From NCBI GenBank assembly GCA_001464475.1, contig LNDX01000026.1, positions 1-33,746 of the forward strand: a DNA stretch of 33,746 nucleotides, written 5' to 3'. The DNA is from Flavobacteriaceae bacterium Ga0077528 (lineage in GTDB: Bacteria > Bacteroidota > Bacteroidia > Flavobacteriales > Flavobacteriaceae). The notes beneath the pieces were generated by a model, which was not told the DNA's origin, ran no database searches, and worked only from the letters and a program-made list of their open reading frames with translations. The translations under genes and the position numbers were made by a program. Positions 1 to 7,778 of this stretch are shown here, in pieces (within the stretch, counting starts at the first letter, position 1; each line of letters begins with the position of its first letter).

Positions 1-1564
1 AATTTCAATCAATATGAAAAATGGACAGCTCATTTTTCCAGTTGCTCCAATACCTCCAGCTCCACCAGGAGAACAAGGAGTTTCTTTTCAAAACTGCCCA
101 AACTTAAATTATATTTGTTTAGACGATCAATTTATTGATGAATTACAAAACTATATAGCTTATGATAATATTACAAATATTTTAAATTATAACTCTTATT
201 GCTCATTTGCAAATGGTGGTATTTCATATTCTTTTGAGGCAAATAATAAATTGGACTCAAATTTTAACGGCTGTGATTCAAATGATATTTTTATTCCAAA
301 ACTTAAGTATAATGTTTTGAATGGAAGCATATTAAATACTTTGATTTCAGGAGATAATAGTAATTTTCATATTCCATTTCCATCAGGTCAATATACTATT
401 ACTCCAGTGATAGAAAATCCTAATTATTTTTCCATTTCTCCTTCAAGTTCAAATGTTAACTTTCCAACAAATGCTAGCCCTTTTACTCAGAATTTTTGTA
501 TTGCTCCGAATGGAAATCATAATGATTTAGAAATTGTAGTTGCTCCAGTAGTTGCAGCTAGACCAGGATTTGATGCAATTTATAAAATTTTATATAAAAA
601 TAAAGGAACATCCACTCAATCAGGTACAATCAATTTATCTTATAATGATGCGGTTTTAGATTTTGTTTCTGCAACGCAATCGACTTCTAGCCAAACTACA
701 AATAATTTAAATTGGAATTTTTCTAATCTAGCTCCATTTGAAACTAAAACGATTACTGTTACTTTAAATGTTAACGCGCCAACAGAAACTCCTGCTGTTA
801 ATGGTGGTGATGTTTTAAATTATTCAGCTACAATTTCTGGATTAACAGATGAAATGCCACAAGATAATACTGCTTCGCTTGCACAAATTGTGGTTAATTC
901 ATTTGATCCAAATGACAAAACTTGTTTAGAAGGAACTACAGTTTCTCCTTCTGTAATTGGACAATATGTTCACTATATGATTCGTTTTGAAAATACTGGA
1001 ACTTTTAATGCCGAAAATGTTGTAATTAAAGATATTATTGATACTTCAAAATTTGATATTTCTAGCTTAGTAGCACTTGATGGAAGTCATAATTTTGAAA
1101 CAAGAATCTCAAATACAAACAAAGTTGAATTTATCTTTCAAAATATTAATTTACCTTTTGATGACGCTAATAATGATGGTTATGTAATTTTTAAAATTAA
1201 AACAAAACCTAATTTAGTTGTTGGAACGTCTTTCTCAAATAATGCAAGTATTTATTTTGATTATAATTTTCCTATAGTTACCAACACTTATACAACTACA
1301 ATTTCAGCATTGAATAATCAAGATGCAAATTTTAATAATAACTTTGGAATAGCACCAAATCCTATTAAAGATAATTTAAATCTTTCGATTAAATCTAATA
1401 CTCAAGTTTCCTCTTTAAGTATTTATAATTCTATTGGTCAGTTGATAATGACTATCACGGAACCTCAAAATACTATAGATGTTTCAAATCTTAAAACAGG
1501 TAATTATATAATAAAAGTTGTTTCCGATAAAGGAATTACTACTAGTAAGTTTATTAAAGAATAA
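1..1564 (+). CDS. T9SS type A sorting domain protein with LRR remnant, 5'-truncated by the window
   Basis: The reading frame is already open at base 2 with no stop before the first ATG at 14, so this is very likely the 3' part of a longer gene rather than a gene starting at 14. Counting from that ATG, residues 28-50 (NCPNLNYICLDDQ) look like the last unit of a leucine-rich repeat region of the flavobacterial cell-surface type. Then come beta-rich, DUF11-like domains, including a stretch around residues 295-430 (SFDPNDKTCLEG, YVHYMIRFENTGTFNAENV) that I recall being called DUF7619. The last ~75 residues (IAPNPIKDNLNLSI ... KTGNYIIKVVSDKG ... KFIKE) form a typical type A T9SS C-terminal sorting domain. 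The protein is therefore predicted to cross the outer membrane by the type IX system and be attached or released at the surface. Binding partner unknown. Converges on the next gene. Confidence 0.85.
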   Translation, partial: ISINMKNGQLIFPVAPIPPAPPGEQGVSFQNCPNLNYICLDDQFIDELQNYIAYDNITNILNYNSYCSFANGGISYSFEANNKLDSNFNGCDSNDIFIPKLKYNVLNGSILNTLISGDNSNFHIPFPSGQYTITPVIENPNYFSISPSSSNVNFPTNASPFTQNFCIAPNGNHNDLEIVVAPVVAARPGFDAIYKILYKNKGTSTQSGTINLSYNDAVLDFVSATQSTSSQTTNNLNWNFSNLAPFETKTITVTLNVNAPTETPAVNGGDVLNYSATISGLTDEMPQDNTASLAQIVVNSFDPNDKTCLEGTTVSPSVIGQYVHYMIRFENTGTFNAENVVIKDIIDTSKFDISSLVALDGSHNFETRISNTNKVEFIFQNINLPFDDANNDGYVIFKIKTKPNLVVGTSFSNNASIYFDYNFPIVTNTYTTTISALNNQDANFNNNFGIAPNPIKDNLNLSIKSNTQVSSLSIYNSIGQLIMTITEPQNTIDVSNLKTGNYIIKVVSDKGITTSKFIKE

Positions 1565-1589
1565 TAAGAAATTTACATAATTAGAGATA

Positions 1590-1634
1590 AAAAAACTACA
1601 GCAAAAATTGAAAGATTCTTTGCTGTAGTTTTTT
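1590..1634. terminator. Bidirectional intrinsic terminator
   Basis: A perfect 16-bp inverted repeat (1590-1605 and 1619-1634, core CTACAGC/GCTGTAG) encloses a 13-nt loop. A-rich and T-rich flanks give a U-run on either strand. It lies between two converging T9SS-protein genes and should serve both. Confidence 0.85.
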
Positions 1635-1653
1635 ATTTAAAGTTCTATAAAAA

Positions 1654-2703
1654 TTATTCTTTTATTATTTTGTTAGTGTAAATAACCTTATCTGAATCTA
1701 ACAATTTTACAAAGTAAATGCCTTTATTTAATGAACTAATATCAATAGTAAAACTGTTGTTTTCAATCGCATTTATCTTAGTTTCAAAAACTTTCAATCC
1801 TCTTATGTCATAGAGAACTGCCGTTTGTGGCAATACAGATTGTGTAGCGTCTGTTTGAATAGTGAATTGATCTTTTGTTGGATTTGGATAAAGTTTAAAA
1901 AAACTATTAGTAACTTCACTATTATTTAACGTCAAAGTATAATTAATTTTAAATGGATAGTCTTGAGGTAAATTTTGAGAAATTACTGGATATCCTCCAT
2001 CTATACCATTAACCCAAGAATTTCCAGGACTTGTATTCCAAAATTTTCCAGCAGCATTTACAGGAACTCCTCTTGAACCAATATATCTGTTATATGGAAC
2101 CCATGTGTCATCAGAAGTTGTATTTATTGGAACCATTTGAAAAACAATCCAATAGGTTCCTGAATTTAGAGTTACGTTTACATTTCCTCTAATTCTCCAT
2201 ATTTTTTTTATTGGAATTGCTGGTTCTCCACTTCCAGTATTTGTTGCAAAATTAGTGTTTTTTAGGGAATACATCATTGCTTCACCACTATTGGCAATAT
2301 CCAAAATATTAGTTGTTAGGTCTCCATAAATTTTATTTGACCCAATAGCATTAGGCACACCATCCCAAATCTCTGCTTTAAGAGCATTTACTGGAATTGA
2401 ACTTACTGCAACAAACCTAAAAACATAAAATTCTAAAGTTTGAATATTCCATATTTGTCCCGTAGGAATAATAAAGTCATCTGCAAATTTGTAAATAAAA
2501 AAATTACCAACACTCTCACCTTCCTGATTATTTGTAATACTTGGTTCACCTACATTACTTTGTAACTCAGACCAAGTATAACCTGCCGGTGCAGTAACGC
2601 CACTATTAGATACAGTTCCAGTTGAGAGATTTCCATTAACATATTGTTGAGAAAATGTGGTGTATGTCAACAATAGAAAAACTAATTGTAAAATTTGCTT
2701 CAT
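1654..2703 (-). CDS. Secreted protein with T9SS type A sorting domain
   Basis: 349 aa. An N-terminal signal peptide (MKQILQLVFLLLTYTTFSQQ, cleavage near residue 19) is followed by a beta-rich body without a motif I can assign (for example FIYKFADDFIIPTGQIW and ALKAEIWDG). The C-terminal ~80 residues (FKLYPNPTKDQFTI ... LNKGIYFVKLLDSDKVIYTNKIIKE) are a type A T9SS sorting domain. The signal peptide plus sorting domain predict Sec export followed by type IX secretion to the surface or medium. The body resembles the uncharacterised beta-sandwich cargo common in flavobacteria; a binding or adhesion role would be inference only. A TATTTTTG -7-like box lies 27 nt upstream, but no TTG box is at the usual distance. 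It converges on the left-edge gene. Confidence 0.85.
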   Translation of the reverse strand: MKQILQLVFLLLTYTTFSQQYVNGNLSTGTVSNSGVTAPAGYTWSELQSNVGEPSITNNQEGESVGNFFIYKFADDFIIPTGQIWNIQTLEFYVFRFVAVSSIPVNALKAEIWDGVPNAIGSNKIYGDLTTNILDIANSGEAMMYSLKNTNFATNTGSGEPAIPIKKIWRIRGNVNVTLNSGTYWIVFQMVPINTTSDDTWVPYNRYIGSRGVPVNAAGKFWNTSPGNSWVNGIDGGYPVISQNLPQDYPFKINYTLTLNNSEVTNSFFKLYPNPTKDQFTIQTDATQSVLPQTAVLYDIRGLKVFETKINAIENNSFTIDISSLNKGIYFVKLLDSDKVIYTNKIIKE

Positions 2704-2729
2704 AGGATATAGCTTAAATTAAAATTTCT

Positions 2730-2737
2730 CAAAAATA
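2730..2737 (-). promoter_or_regulatory. Candidate -7 promoter box of the T9SS protein gene
   Basis: Read on the minus strand this is TATTTTTG, matching the Bacteroidetes -7 consensus TAnnTTTG and placed 27 nt before the start codon. The nearest upstream TTG is only 13 nt away (2751-2753), shorter than the usual 17-23, so the -33 element is not supported. Confidence 0.35.
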
Positions 2738-2790
2738 AAGAAATAATTTACAAGTCTATATTTATTTATAATTAATAATCGGCAATTTTT

Positions 2791-3507
2791 CTAGTTTTCC
2801 TTGAAAGGTCGGTTCCAAATCATATTATTGAAATTTTTTCCCATCATGAAAAAATAATAAGCTATAGTTCCTACCATAGATTTAAACATAAATAAAAAAA
2901 TGATCAATGGAGCAAGAGCTACCGATTTACTCAAATTGTTGGTAGGAGTTAAGTAGGTTGCCAGCAAACTCACAACCAAACAGAATAACAGGAAGTACAC
3001 AATATTTTTAAATGGTAAAACCACAAGTTTTCTATACCAAACCAAATCAGTTCCCCATTGGTGTATCAAATAATAATAGTCATTTCCTATAGGCACAAAA
3101 AGAAGCGGATCATCATAATTCTTTAAATTGAACGCTTTACTTGGAGCAACAATTTTGAAACCCTCTAATTTTATATTGTGGTCTTTTTCTAAAGCACTAA
3201 TTTTGGTTATAGCCTCCTCTGGAATTTTGTTCGCAAAAAGAGCACTATTTAAAAAGCGTAATCGATAGTCAATGCAAATTTTCTTGATTTGATTTTCGTG
3301 AAATATTTTCTCTGTTTCCAATAAACTAAAGTTAAAATCATTAGAATTTGTTGAACTTTCACCTTTCAAGTTGTTCGAAATTCGCTCTCGTTCTATTTCA
3401 TTTTGATTTAAAATGGAATAGACTTCTTCAAGAAGTTGCTCTTCTGATAGTGTTTTTTTTCTGTTCATCAACAACTCTTCAACCAAGGTTCTGTTTTTTA
3501 GTAACAT
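2791..3507 (-). CDS. Unrecognised membrane protein with two C-terminal helices
   Basis: 238 aa; I do not recognise a family. Residues 1-140 are soluble and charged, with a Glu/Lys-rich, probably helical N-terminus. The segment LLFVPIGNDYYYLIHQWGTDLVWYRK suggests a small folded domain just before the membrane. Two hydrophobic helices follow at about residues 166-187 (NIVYFLLFCLVVSLLATYL) and 195-221 (SVALAPLIIFLFMF...), ending in a short tail. There is no signal peptide, so the N-terminal domain probably stays cytoplasmic. Start choice is uncertain: ATG at 3507 gives the longest form, while a second Met 13 codons later (3468) would give a 225-aa protein. No operon partner: the downstream gene is 87 nt away, and the upstream neighbour is divergent. 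Confidence 0.7.
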   Translation of the reverse strand: MLLKNRTLVEELLMNRKKTLSEEQLLEEVYSILNQNEIERERISNNLKGESSTNSNDFNFSLLETEKIFHENQIKKICIDYRLRFLNSALFANKIPEEAITKISALEKDHNIKLEGFKIVAPSKAFNLKNYDDPLLFVPIGNDYYYLIHQWGTDLVWYRKLVVLPFKNIVYFLLFCLVVSLLATYLTPTNNLSKSVALAPLIIFLFMFKSMVGTIAYYFFMMGKNFNNMIWNRPFKEN

Positions 3508-3692
3508 GATTTTACTTTATTTAAATGAATATACTTCCTTTTCAATAAGTTCTAAATTAATTAATTAGTATGAATTTGAAAAATTTTTCACCAAAATTCA
3601 TTTATTAAACTAATGTTAATTTTCAACATTATAAAACCAAATGAAAAGTATCAGCGTAAATGCTTGTATAAACTTTTAAAAAATAAATTATT

Positions 3693-4259
3693 ATGAAAAC
3701 TAGAAACATTTTTTCAGCTGTAGTATTGTCCTTATCTCTTTTTGCAACAACATTGACTTTTGCTCAAAAAGAAAAAACAGTTAATGTAGGTGGAGCACCA
3801 ATGTATCCTTCAAAAAATATTGTTGAAAATGCTGTAAACTCAAAAGATCACACCACTTTGGTTGCGGCTGTGAAAGCTGCTGGTTTAGTTGAAACATTAC
3901 AATCTAAAGGACCATTCACCGTTTTTGCCCCAACCAATACTGCATTTGATAAATTACCAAAAGGAACTGTCGAAACTTTATTGAAACCAGAAAATCTAAA
4001 AACGCTACAAACTATTTTAACTTATCACGTAGTTTCAGGTAAATTAAATGCTTCAGATTTAATGAGTTTGATTAAAAAAGGAAATGGAAAAGCAACATTA
4101 AAAACAGTTTCAGGTGGAACTTTAACAGCTTGGATGAAAGGAAAAGATATTTATTTAACTGATGAAAATGGAAACAGTTCGAAAGTTACTATTGCAGATG
4201 TAAATCAATCTAATGGAGTTATTCACGTTGTTGATAGCGTTGTAACACCAAAAGCATAA
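3693..4259 (+). CDS. Secreted fasciclin (FAS1) domain protein
   Basis: 188 aa. A signal peptide (MKTRNIFSAVVLSLSLFATTLTFAQ, cleavage near residue 25) is followed by one FAS1 domain at about residues 48-187. Both conserved FAS1 signatures are visible: the H1-type block GPFTVFAPTNTAFDKL and the H2-type block GVIHVVDSVVTP, with the intervening LTYHVVSGKL. FAS1 domains act in adhesion and extracellular-matrix or polymer binding; bacterial single-domain versions are secreted and often poorly characterised. The length fits a bacterial single-FAS1 protein. It is monocistronic: a 185-nt spacer precedes it and a strong terminator follows 25 nt after the stop. I saw no good TAnnTTTG box upstream. Confidence 0.93.
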   Translation: MKTRNIFSAVVLSLSLFATTLTFAQKEKTVNVGGAPMYPSKNIVENAVNSKDHTTLVAAVKAAGLVETLQSKGPFTVFAPTNTAFDKLPKGTVETLLKPENLKTLQTILTYHVVSGKLNASDLMSLIKKGNGKATLKTVSGGTLTAWMKGKDIYLTDENGNSSKVTIADVNQSNGVIHVVDSVVTPKA

Positions 4260-4284
4260 GGTTGTTATTTTGTTTGGTTAAAAG

Positions 4285-4320
4285 AAGAAACCCATCTCAA
4301 TTGAGATGGGTTTCTTTATT
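4285..4320. terminator. Bidirectional intrinsic terminator
   Basis: A perfect palindrome of two 16-nt arms (4285-4300 and 4301-4316, core CCCATCTCAA/TTGAGATGGG) without a spacer; the central AATT would form the loop. T-rich sequence follows the right arm. It sits between the converging fasciclin gene and pheT. Confidence 0.85.
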
Positions 4321-4334
4321 TATATTATTTTCTG

Positions 4335-6755
4335 TTATCTTAATTGTGCTCCTAATTCACTTTCAAAATTAGATTGAAGTTTGCTCATGATTTTATCAAT
4401 TTGAACATCAGTCAATGTTTTGGTAGTATCTTGAATTGTAAAACTTACAGCATAAGATTTTTTTCCTTCTGGCAAATTCTTACCTTCATAAACATCAAAT
4501 AAATTAATGTCTTTTAGAAGTGATTTCTCTGTTTGACGAGCAATTTTGTATATAGATTCAAAAGCAACATTAGTATCTACTAGCAAAGCAAAATCTCTTC
4601 TAACTTCAGGATATTTAGGAATTGCAGTAAACTTAATTTTATTTGAAAGTAATTTAATTACCAAATCCCAGTTGAATTCTGCATAAAAAACTTCTTGCTT
4701 GATGTCAAAATGTTTTAAAATGGATTTTTTAACGGTTCCCATTTCAACTAAAGTATCATTTCCTAATGCAAATGCAATTCCTTCTGAAAAAATATCGTTT
4801 TCTACAGGTAAATTTTGAGTTTTATCAAATCCTAATCGCGATAAAATTGAGTTTACATATCCTTTAAATAAAAAGAAGTCTGTAGGTTTTTGAACATTTG
4901 TCCAACTTTCTGAAACTCTATTTCCTGAAACAAATAAGGTTAAATGTTTCTTTTCGTTGTATCCAGATAATAATTTACGGTAGCTTTTTCCGAATTCAAA
5001 TAACTTTAAATCGCTATTTTTTCTGTTGATATTATAAGAAATTGCCTCCAATCCAGAGTACAACATCGATTGTCTCATAACAGATAATTCGCTACTCAAC
5101 GGATTCAACATTGTTACATTATATTCTTCTTTCAATAGTTCTGAAAGCTGAACATAATCTGGAGTAGTTAATGAATTGGCCATCATTTCGTGAAATCCAA
5201 AAGAATTTAACTGAGATGCAATGATATTTTGAACCTTATAATCTTCTGTTCTAGCAGATTTTGCTACAGTTGCATTTAATTTTTTAGAGAAAGTAATGTT
5301 GTTATATCCATAAACTCTCAATATTTCTTCAATAACATCGACTTCTCTCTGAACGTCAACTCTATAAGCTGGAATAATTAATCCTAAACCTGCATCAGAT
5401 GAATTATTCACTTTGATATCTAATGAAGCAACAATTTTTTTGATAGTCTCTTTCGGAAGTTCTTGACCAATTAGTTTGAATGCTTTCTCATAGTTTAAGA
5501 AAACAGTAAAGTCTTCAATTTTCTTTGGATAAACATCAATAACATCCGAAGTGATTTCTCCACCTGCAACTTCTTGAATTAATAATGCTGCACGTTTTAA
5601 AGCATACTCAGTAATAGTTGGATCAATTCCTCTTTCAAAACGGAAAGAAGCATCCGTACTCAAGGTATGACGTTTTGCAGTTTTACGAATAGTCACAGGA
5701 TTAAAGTAGGCACTTTCTAAAAAAATAGTAGTTGTATTTTCTGAAACTCCTGAATTTTTTCCACCAAAAACTCCTGCCAAACACATTGGACCTTTATCAT
5801 CACAAATTAATAAATCTTCTTCGTGTAAAGTACGTTCAACATCATCAAGAGTTACAAATTTTGTTCCTGCTTCAACAGTTTTCACAGTTACTTTTCCATT
5901 TATTTTTGCTGCATCGAAGGCATGAAGTGGCTGACCTAATTCGTGCAATACATAATTAGTAACGTCAATAACATTATTTTTTGGAGTTAATCCAATAGCT
6001 TTCAATCTGTTTTGTAACCAACTTGGAGAAGGTTTTATAGTAACACCAGAAATGGTCACACCACAATATCTTGGAGCTAAAGAAGAATCTTTAACATCAA
6101 CATCAATTTTTAAAGTACGTTTGTCAACTTTAAATTTTGATACTGAAGGAGTGATTAATTCCAAAGAAGCGTTTTTCTGAATCAAAGCAGCACGTAAATC
6201 ACGAGCAACTCCCATATGCGACATGGCATCGGCACGATTTGGTGTTAAACCAATTTCAAAAACTTCGTCATTTTCAATATTGAATACTTTCGCAGCTGGT
6301 GTTCCTGGTTTTAAATTAGAATCCAGAACCATAATTCCGTCGTGACTTGTTCCTAAACCTAATTCGTCTTCGGCACAAATCATTCCGTGACTTTCTTGTC
6401 CACGAATTTTACCTTTTTTGATTTCAAATTCATTTCCGTCTTTGTCAAAAAGTTTTGTACCAATAGTTGCAACTGGTACTTTTTGTCCAGCAGCTACATT
6501 AGTTGCACCACAAACAATTTGAATAGGAGTTCCTTCGCCTAAATCTACAGTTGTAATATTAAGTCTGTCAGCATCTGGATGTTTTTCACAAGTTAAAACA
6601 TGACCAACAACAACGCCTTCCAATCCTCCTTTTACGGATTGATATTTTTCAACTATTTCTACTTCAAGACCTAAATCGGTCAATATATCTGATACTTCAG
6701 CAGAAGGTAAATCGATTTTTAAGAATTGTTTTATCCAGTTGTAAGAAATCTTCAT
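4335..6755 (-). CDS. pheT: Phenylalanine--tRNA ligase subunit beta
   Basis: 806 aa, the usual length for the bacterial beta subunit. It begins with the characteristic MKISYNWIKQFL. The N-terminal tRNA-binding (EMAP-like) domain is at about residues 40-155 (VVGHVLTCEKHPDADRLN, IVCGATNVAAGQKVPVA). B3/B4 editing-domain sequence follows (LTPNRADAMSHMGVARDLRAA), then the B5 domain (RRVDV-type segment around YRVDVQREVDVIEEILRVYGYNNI). The C-terminal ferredoxin-fold anticodon-binding domain covers the last ~95 residues (PKYPEVRRDFALLVD). Together with PheS, which is not in this window, it forms the (alpha-beta)2 synthetase that charges tRNA-Phe; the beta subunit also edits mischarged Tyr. It is transcribed alone from a good promoter at 6781-6811 and shares the terminator at 4285-4320 with the converging fasciclin gene. 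Confidence 0.98.
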   Translation of the reverse strand: MKISYNWIKQFLKIDLPSAEVSDILTDLGLEVEIVEKYQSVKGGLEGVVVGHVLTCEKHPDADRLNITTVDLGEGTPIQIVCGATNVAAGQKVPVATIGTKLFDKDGNEFEIKKGKIRGQESHGMICAEDELGLGTSHDGIMVLDSNLKPGTPAAKVFNIENDEVFEIGLTPNRADAMSHMGVARDLRAALIQKNASLELITPSVSKFKVDKRTLKIDVDVKDSSLAPRYCGVTISGVTIKPSPSWLQNRLKAIGLTPKNNVIDVTNYVLHELGQPLHAFDAAKINGKVTVKTVEAGTKFVTLDDVERTLHEEDLLICDDKGPMCLAGVFGGKNSGVSENTTTIFLESAYFNPVTIRKTAKRHTLSTDASFRFERGIDPTITEYALKRAALLIQEVAGGEITSDVIDVYPKKIEDFTVFLNYEKAFKLIGQELPKETIKKIVASLDIKVNNSSDAGLGLIIPAYRVDVQREVDVIEEILRVYGYNNITFSKKLNATVAKSARTEDYKVQNIIASQLNSFGFHEMMANSLTTPDYVQLSELLKEEYNVTMLNPLSSELSVMRQSMLYSGLEAISYNINRKNSDLKLFEFGKSYRKLLSGYNEKKHLTLFVSGNRVSESWTNVQKPTDFFLFKGYVNSILSRLGFDKTQNLPVENDIFSEGIAFALGNDTLVEMGTVKKSILKHFDIKQEVFYAEFNWDLVIKLLSNKIKFTAIPKYPEVRRDFALLVDTNVAFESIYKIARQTEKSLLKDINLFDVYEGKNLPEGKKSYAVSFTIQDTTKTLTDVQIDKIMSKLQSNFESELGAQLR

Positions 6756-6780
6756 TTTGTATATGTAATTTTTTGAGAGG

Positions 6781-6811
6781 CAAAGATAAAATTAATTGAG
6801 CAATGTGCCAA
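6781..6811 (-). promoter_or_regulatory. Promoter of pheT
   Basis: On the minus strand: TTG (6809-6811), a 20-nt spacer, then TATCTTTG (6781-6788). This fits the Bacteroidetes TTG-N19/20-TAnnTTTG pattern and lies 25 nt before the pheT start codon. Confidence 0.7.
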
Positions 6812-6858
6812 TTAGCCTAGCATTTAATTTGAATGGTTTATTAACAAAATAATAAAGA

Positions 6859-7236
6859 TTACAACAATTCCTCGACGTGTTTTTTAATATTTGAAGCAAT
6901 TTTTGCAGTTGGCAAATCATTTTCGTCACCTCCAAATGGATCTTCAATTTCTTCGGCAATTAATTCTAAACTTGCTAAAACATAGAAAATAAAAATCACA
7001 ACAGGAATAACATAATATCCAAGACTAAAGACAAATCCGAAGGGTAATGTCATTACAAAAAAGAAAATAAACTTTTTGATAAATGCACTATAGGAATAAG
7101 GAATTGGAGTGTTTTTTATTCGTTCGCACGCACCACAAACATCTGTAAAAGATTGTAATTCAGAATTCAAAATTATCAATTGGTCACCAGTTATTTTTCC
7201 TAATGTATATAGTTCGTTTACTTTATTAAAAATCAT
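6859..7236 (-). CDS. Bestrophin family protein, C-terminal half (split gene)
   Basis: 125 aa reading MIFNKVNELY onward. It carries the second half of a bacterial bestrophin: FTDVCGACERIKNTPIPYSYS, two membrane helices (about residues 50-95), and the hallmark EEIEDPFGGDENDLP near the C-terminus. It lies in the -1 frame relative to the N-terminal half (7233-7721), and the two overlap as ATGA. One additional A in the AAAA run at the junction would fuse them into one protein of about 287 aa, the usual bestrophin length. Bestrophins are pentameric ion channels of the inner membrane. The half alone lacks the first two helices and is unlikely to be functional unless made by coupling or frameshifting. 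It may be a pseudogene, a sequencing indel or a recoding site. Confidence 0.8.
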   Translation of the reverse strand: MIFNKVNELYTLGKITGDQLIILNSELQSFTDVCGACERIKNTPIPYSYSAFIKKFIFFFVMTLPFGFVFSLGYYVIPVVIFIFYVLASLELIAEEIEDPFGGDENDLPTAKIASNIKKHVEELL

Positions 7237-7721
7237 TTTGCTACTTGATTTGGATAATGCTTGTGATGATCAATTTGTAAATCTAAACCTTCAAATAATT
7301 CTTTGGCAGTATCTTCATCACTTAAATGTTTTTGTAAAATAGAGGCATAAGCTGGAATTAATCGTTTAAAATAGTTTCGGTCTTTGTCTTCTTTTAAAAT
7401 GGCTGAAAGTTTTAAAGCCAAATTTCTAGAATTATTAACTAATGAACCCCAAAGTTTTCGTCCTTCCCACCAGCGATCGTATGCAGTATTAGTTCTATAG
7501 GCAAGCAATAGGGACAAAACAAATCCCACTGTTGTGTGCATCAACGTTAAATTCTTAACATGACTTTTTTCAGATAAATTCCAATATTCCAGTTCTAAAT
7601 AAGCAATTGCACCTGAATAAATTCCAATAAAAAACATCATTGGTAATAACTGACGAAATGTATCCGATTTGTGAAATTTGAAAATGAATGTAATCCAATC
7701 TTTTGGGTTGTATTGTACCAT
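7233..7721 (-). CDS. Bestrophin family protein, N-terminal half (split gene)
   Basis: 162 aa starting MVQYNPKDWITFIFKFHKSD. It contains bestrophin transmembrane helices 1 and 2 (FRQLLPMMFFIGIYSGAIAY; LTLMHTTVGFVLSLLLAY) and the conserved RTNTAYDRWWEGRKLWG signature. The frame ends with GTA GCA AAA TGA, exactly where homologues would continue into the segment now encoded in the -1 frame at 6859-7236. The start of that second frame overlaps the stop (ATGA). The gene follows recG by 57 nt on the same strand, a spacer filled by an 8-bp-periodic repeat, so it may be co-transcribed with recG. Both halves show conserved protein sequence, arguing for a very recent or artefactual break. Confidence 0.85.
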   Translation of the reverse strand: MVQYNPKDWITFIFKFHKSDTFRQLLPMMFFIGIYSGAIAYLELEYWNLSEKSHVKNLTLMHTTVGFVLSLLLAYRTNTAYDRWWEGRKLWGSLVNNSRNLALKLSAILKEDKDRNYFKRLIPAYASILQKHLSDEDTAKELFEGLDLQIDHHKHYPNQVAK

Positions 7722-7728
7722 TTGTATA

Positions 7729-7766
7729 GTTTAAAAGTTTATCTGTTTAAGAGTTTAAAAGGTTTT
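7729..7766. repeat. Degenerate 8-bp tandem repeat in the recG-bestrophin spacer
   Basis: GTTTA occurs at 7729, 7737, 7745 and 7753, exactly 8 bp apart, with a degenerate fifth unit (GGTTT) at 7761. Units read AGTTTAAA, AGTTTATC, TGTTTAAG, AGTTTAAA. It occupies most of the 57-bp spacer. Confidence 0.7.
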
Positions 7767-7778
7767 GAAAATGTGCTA

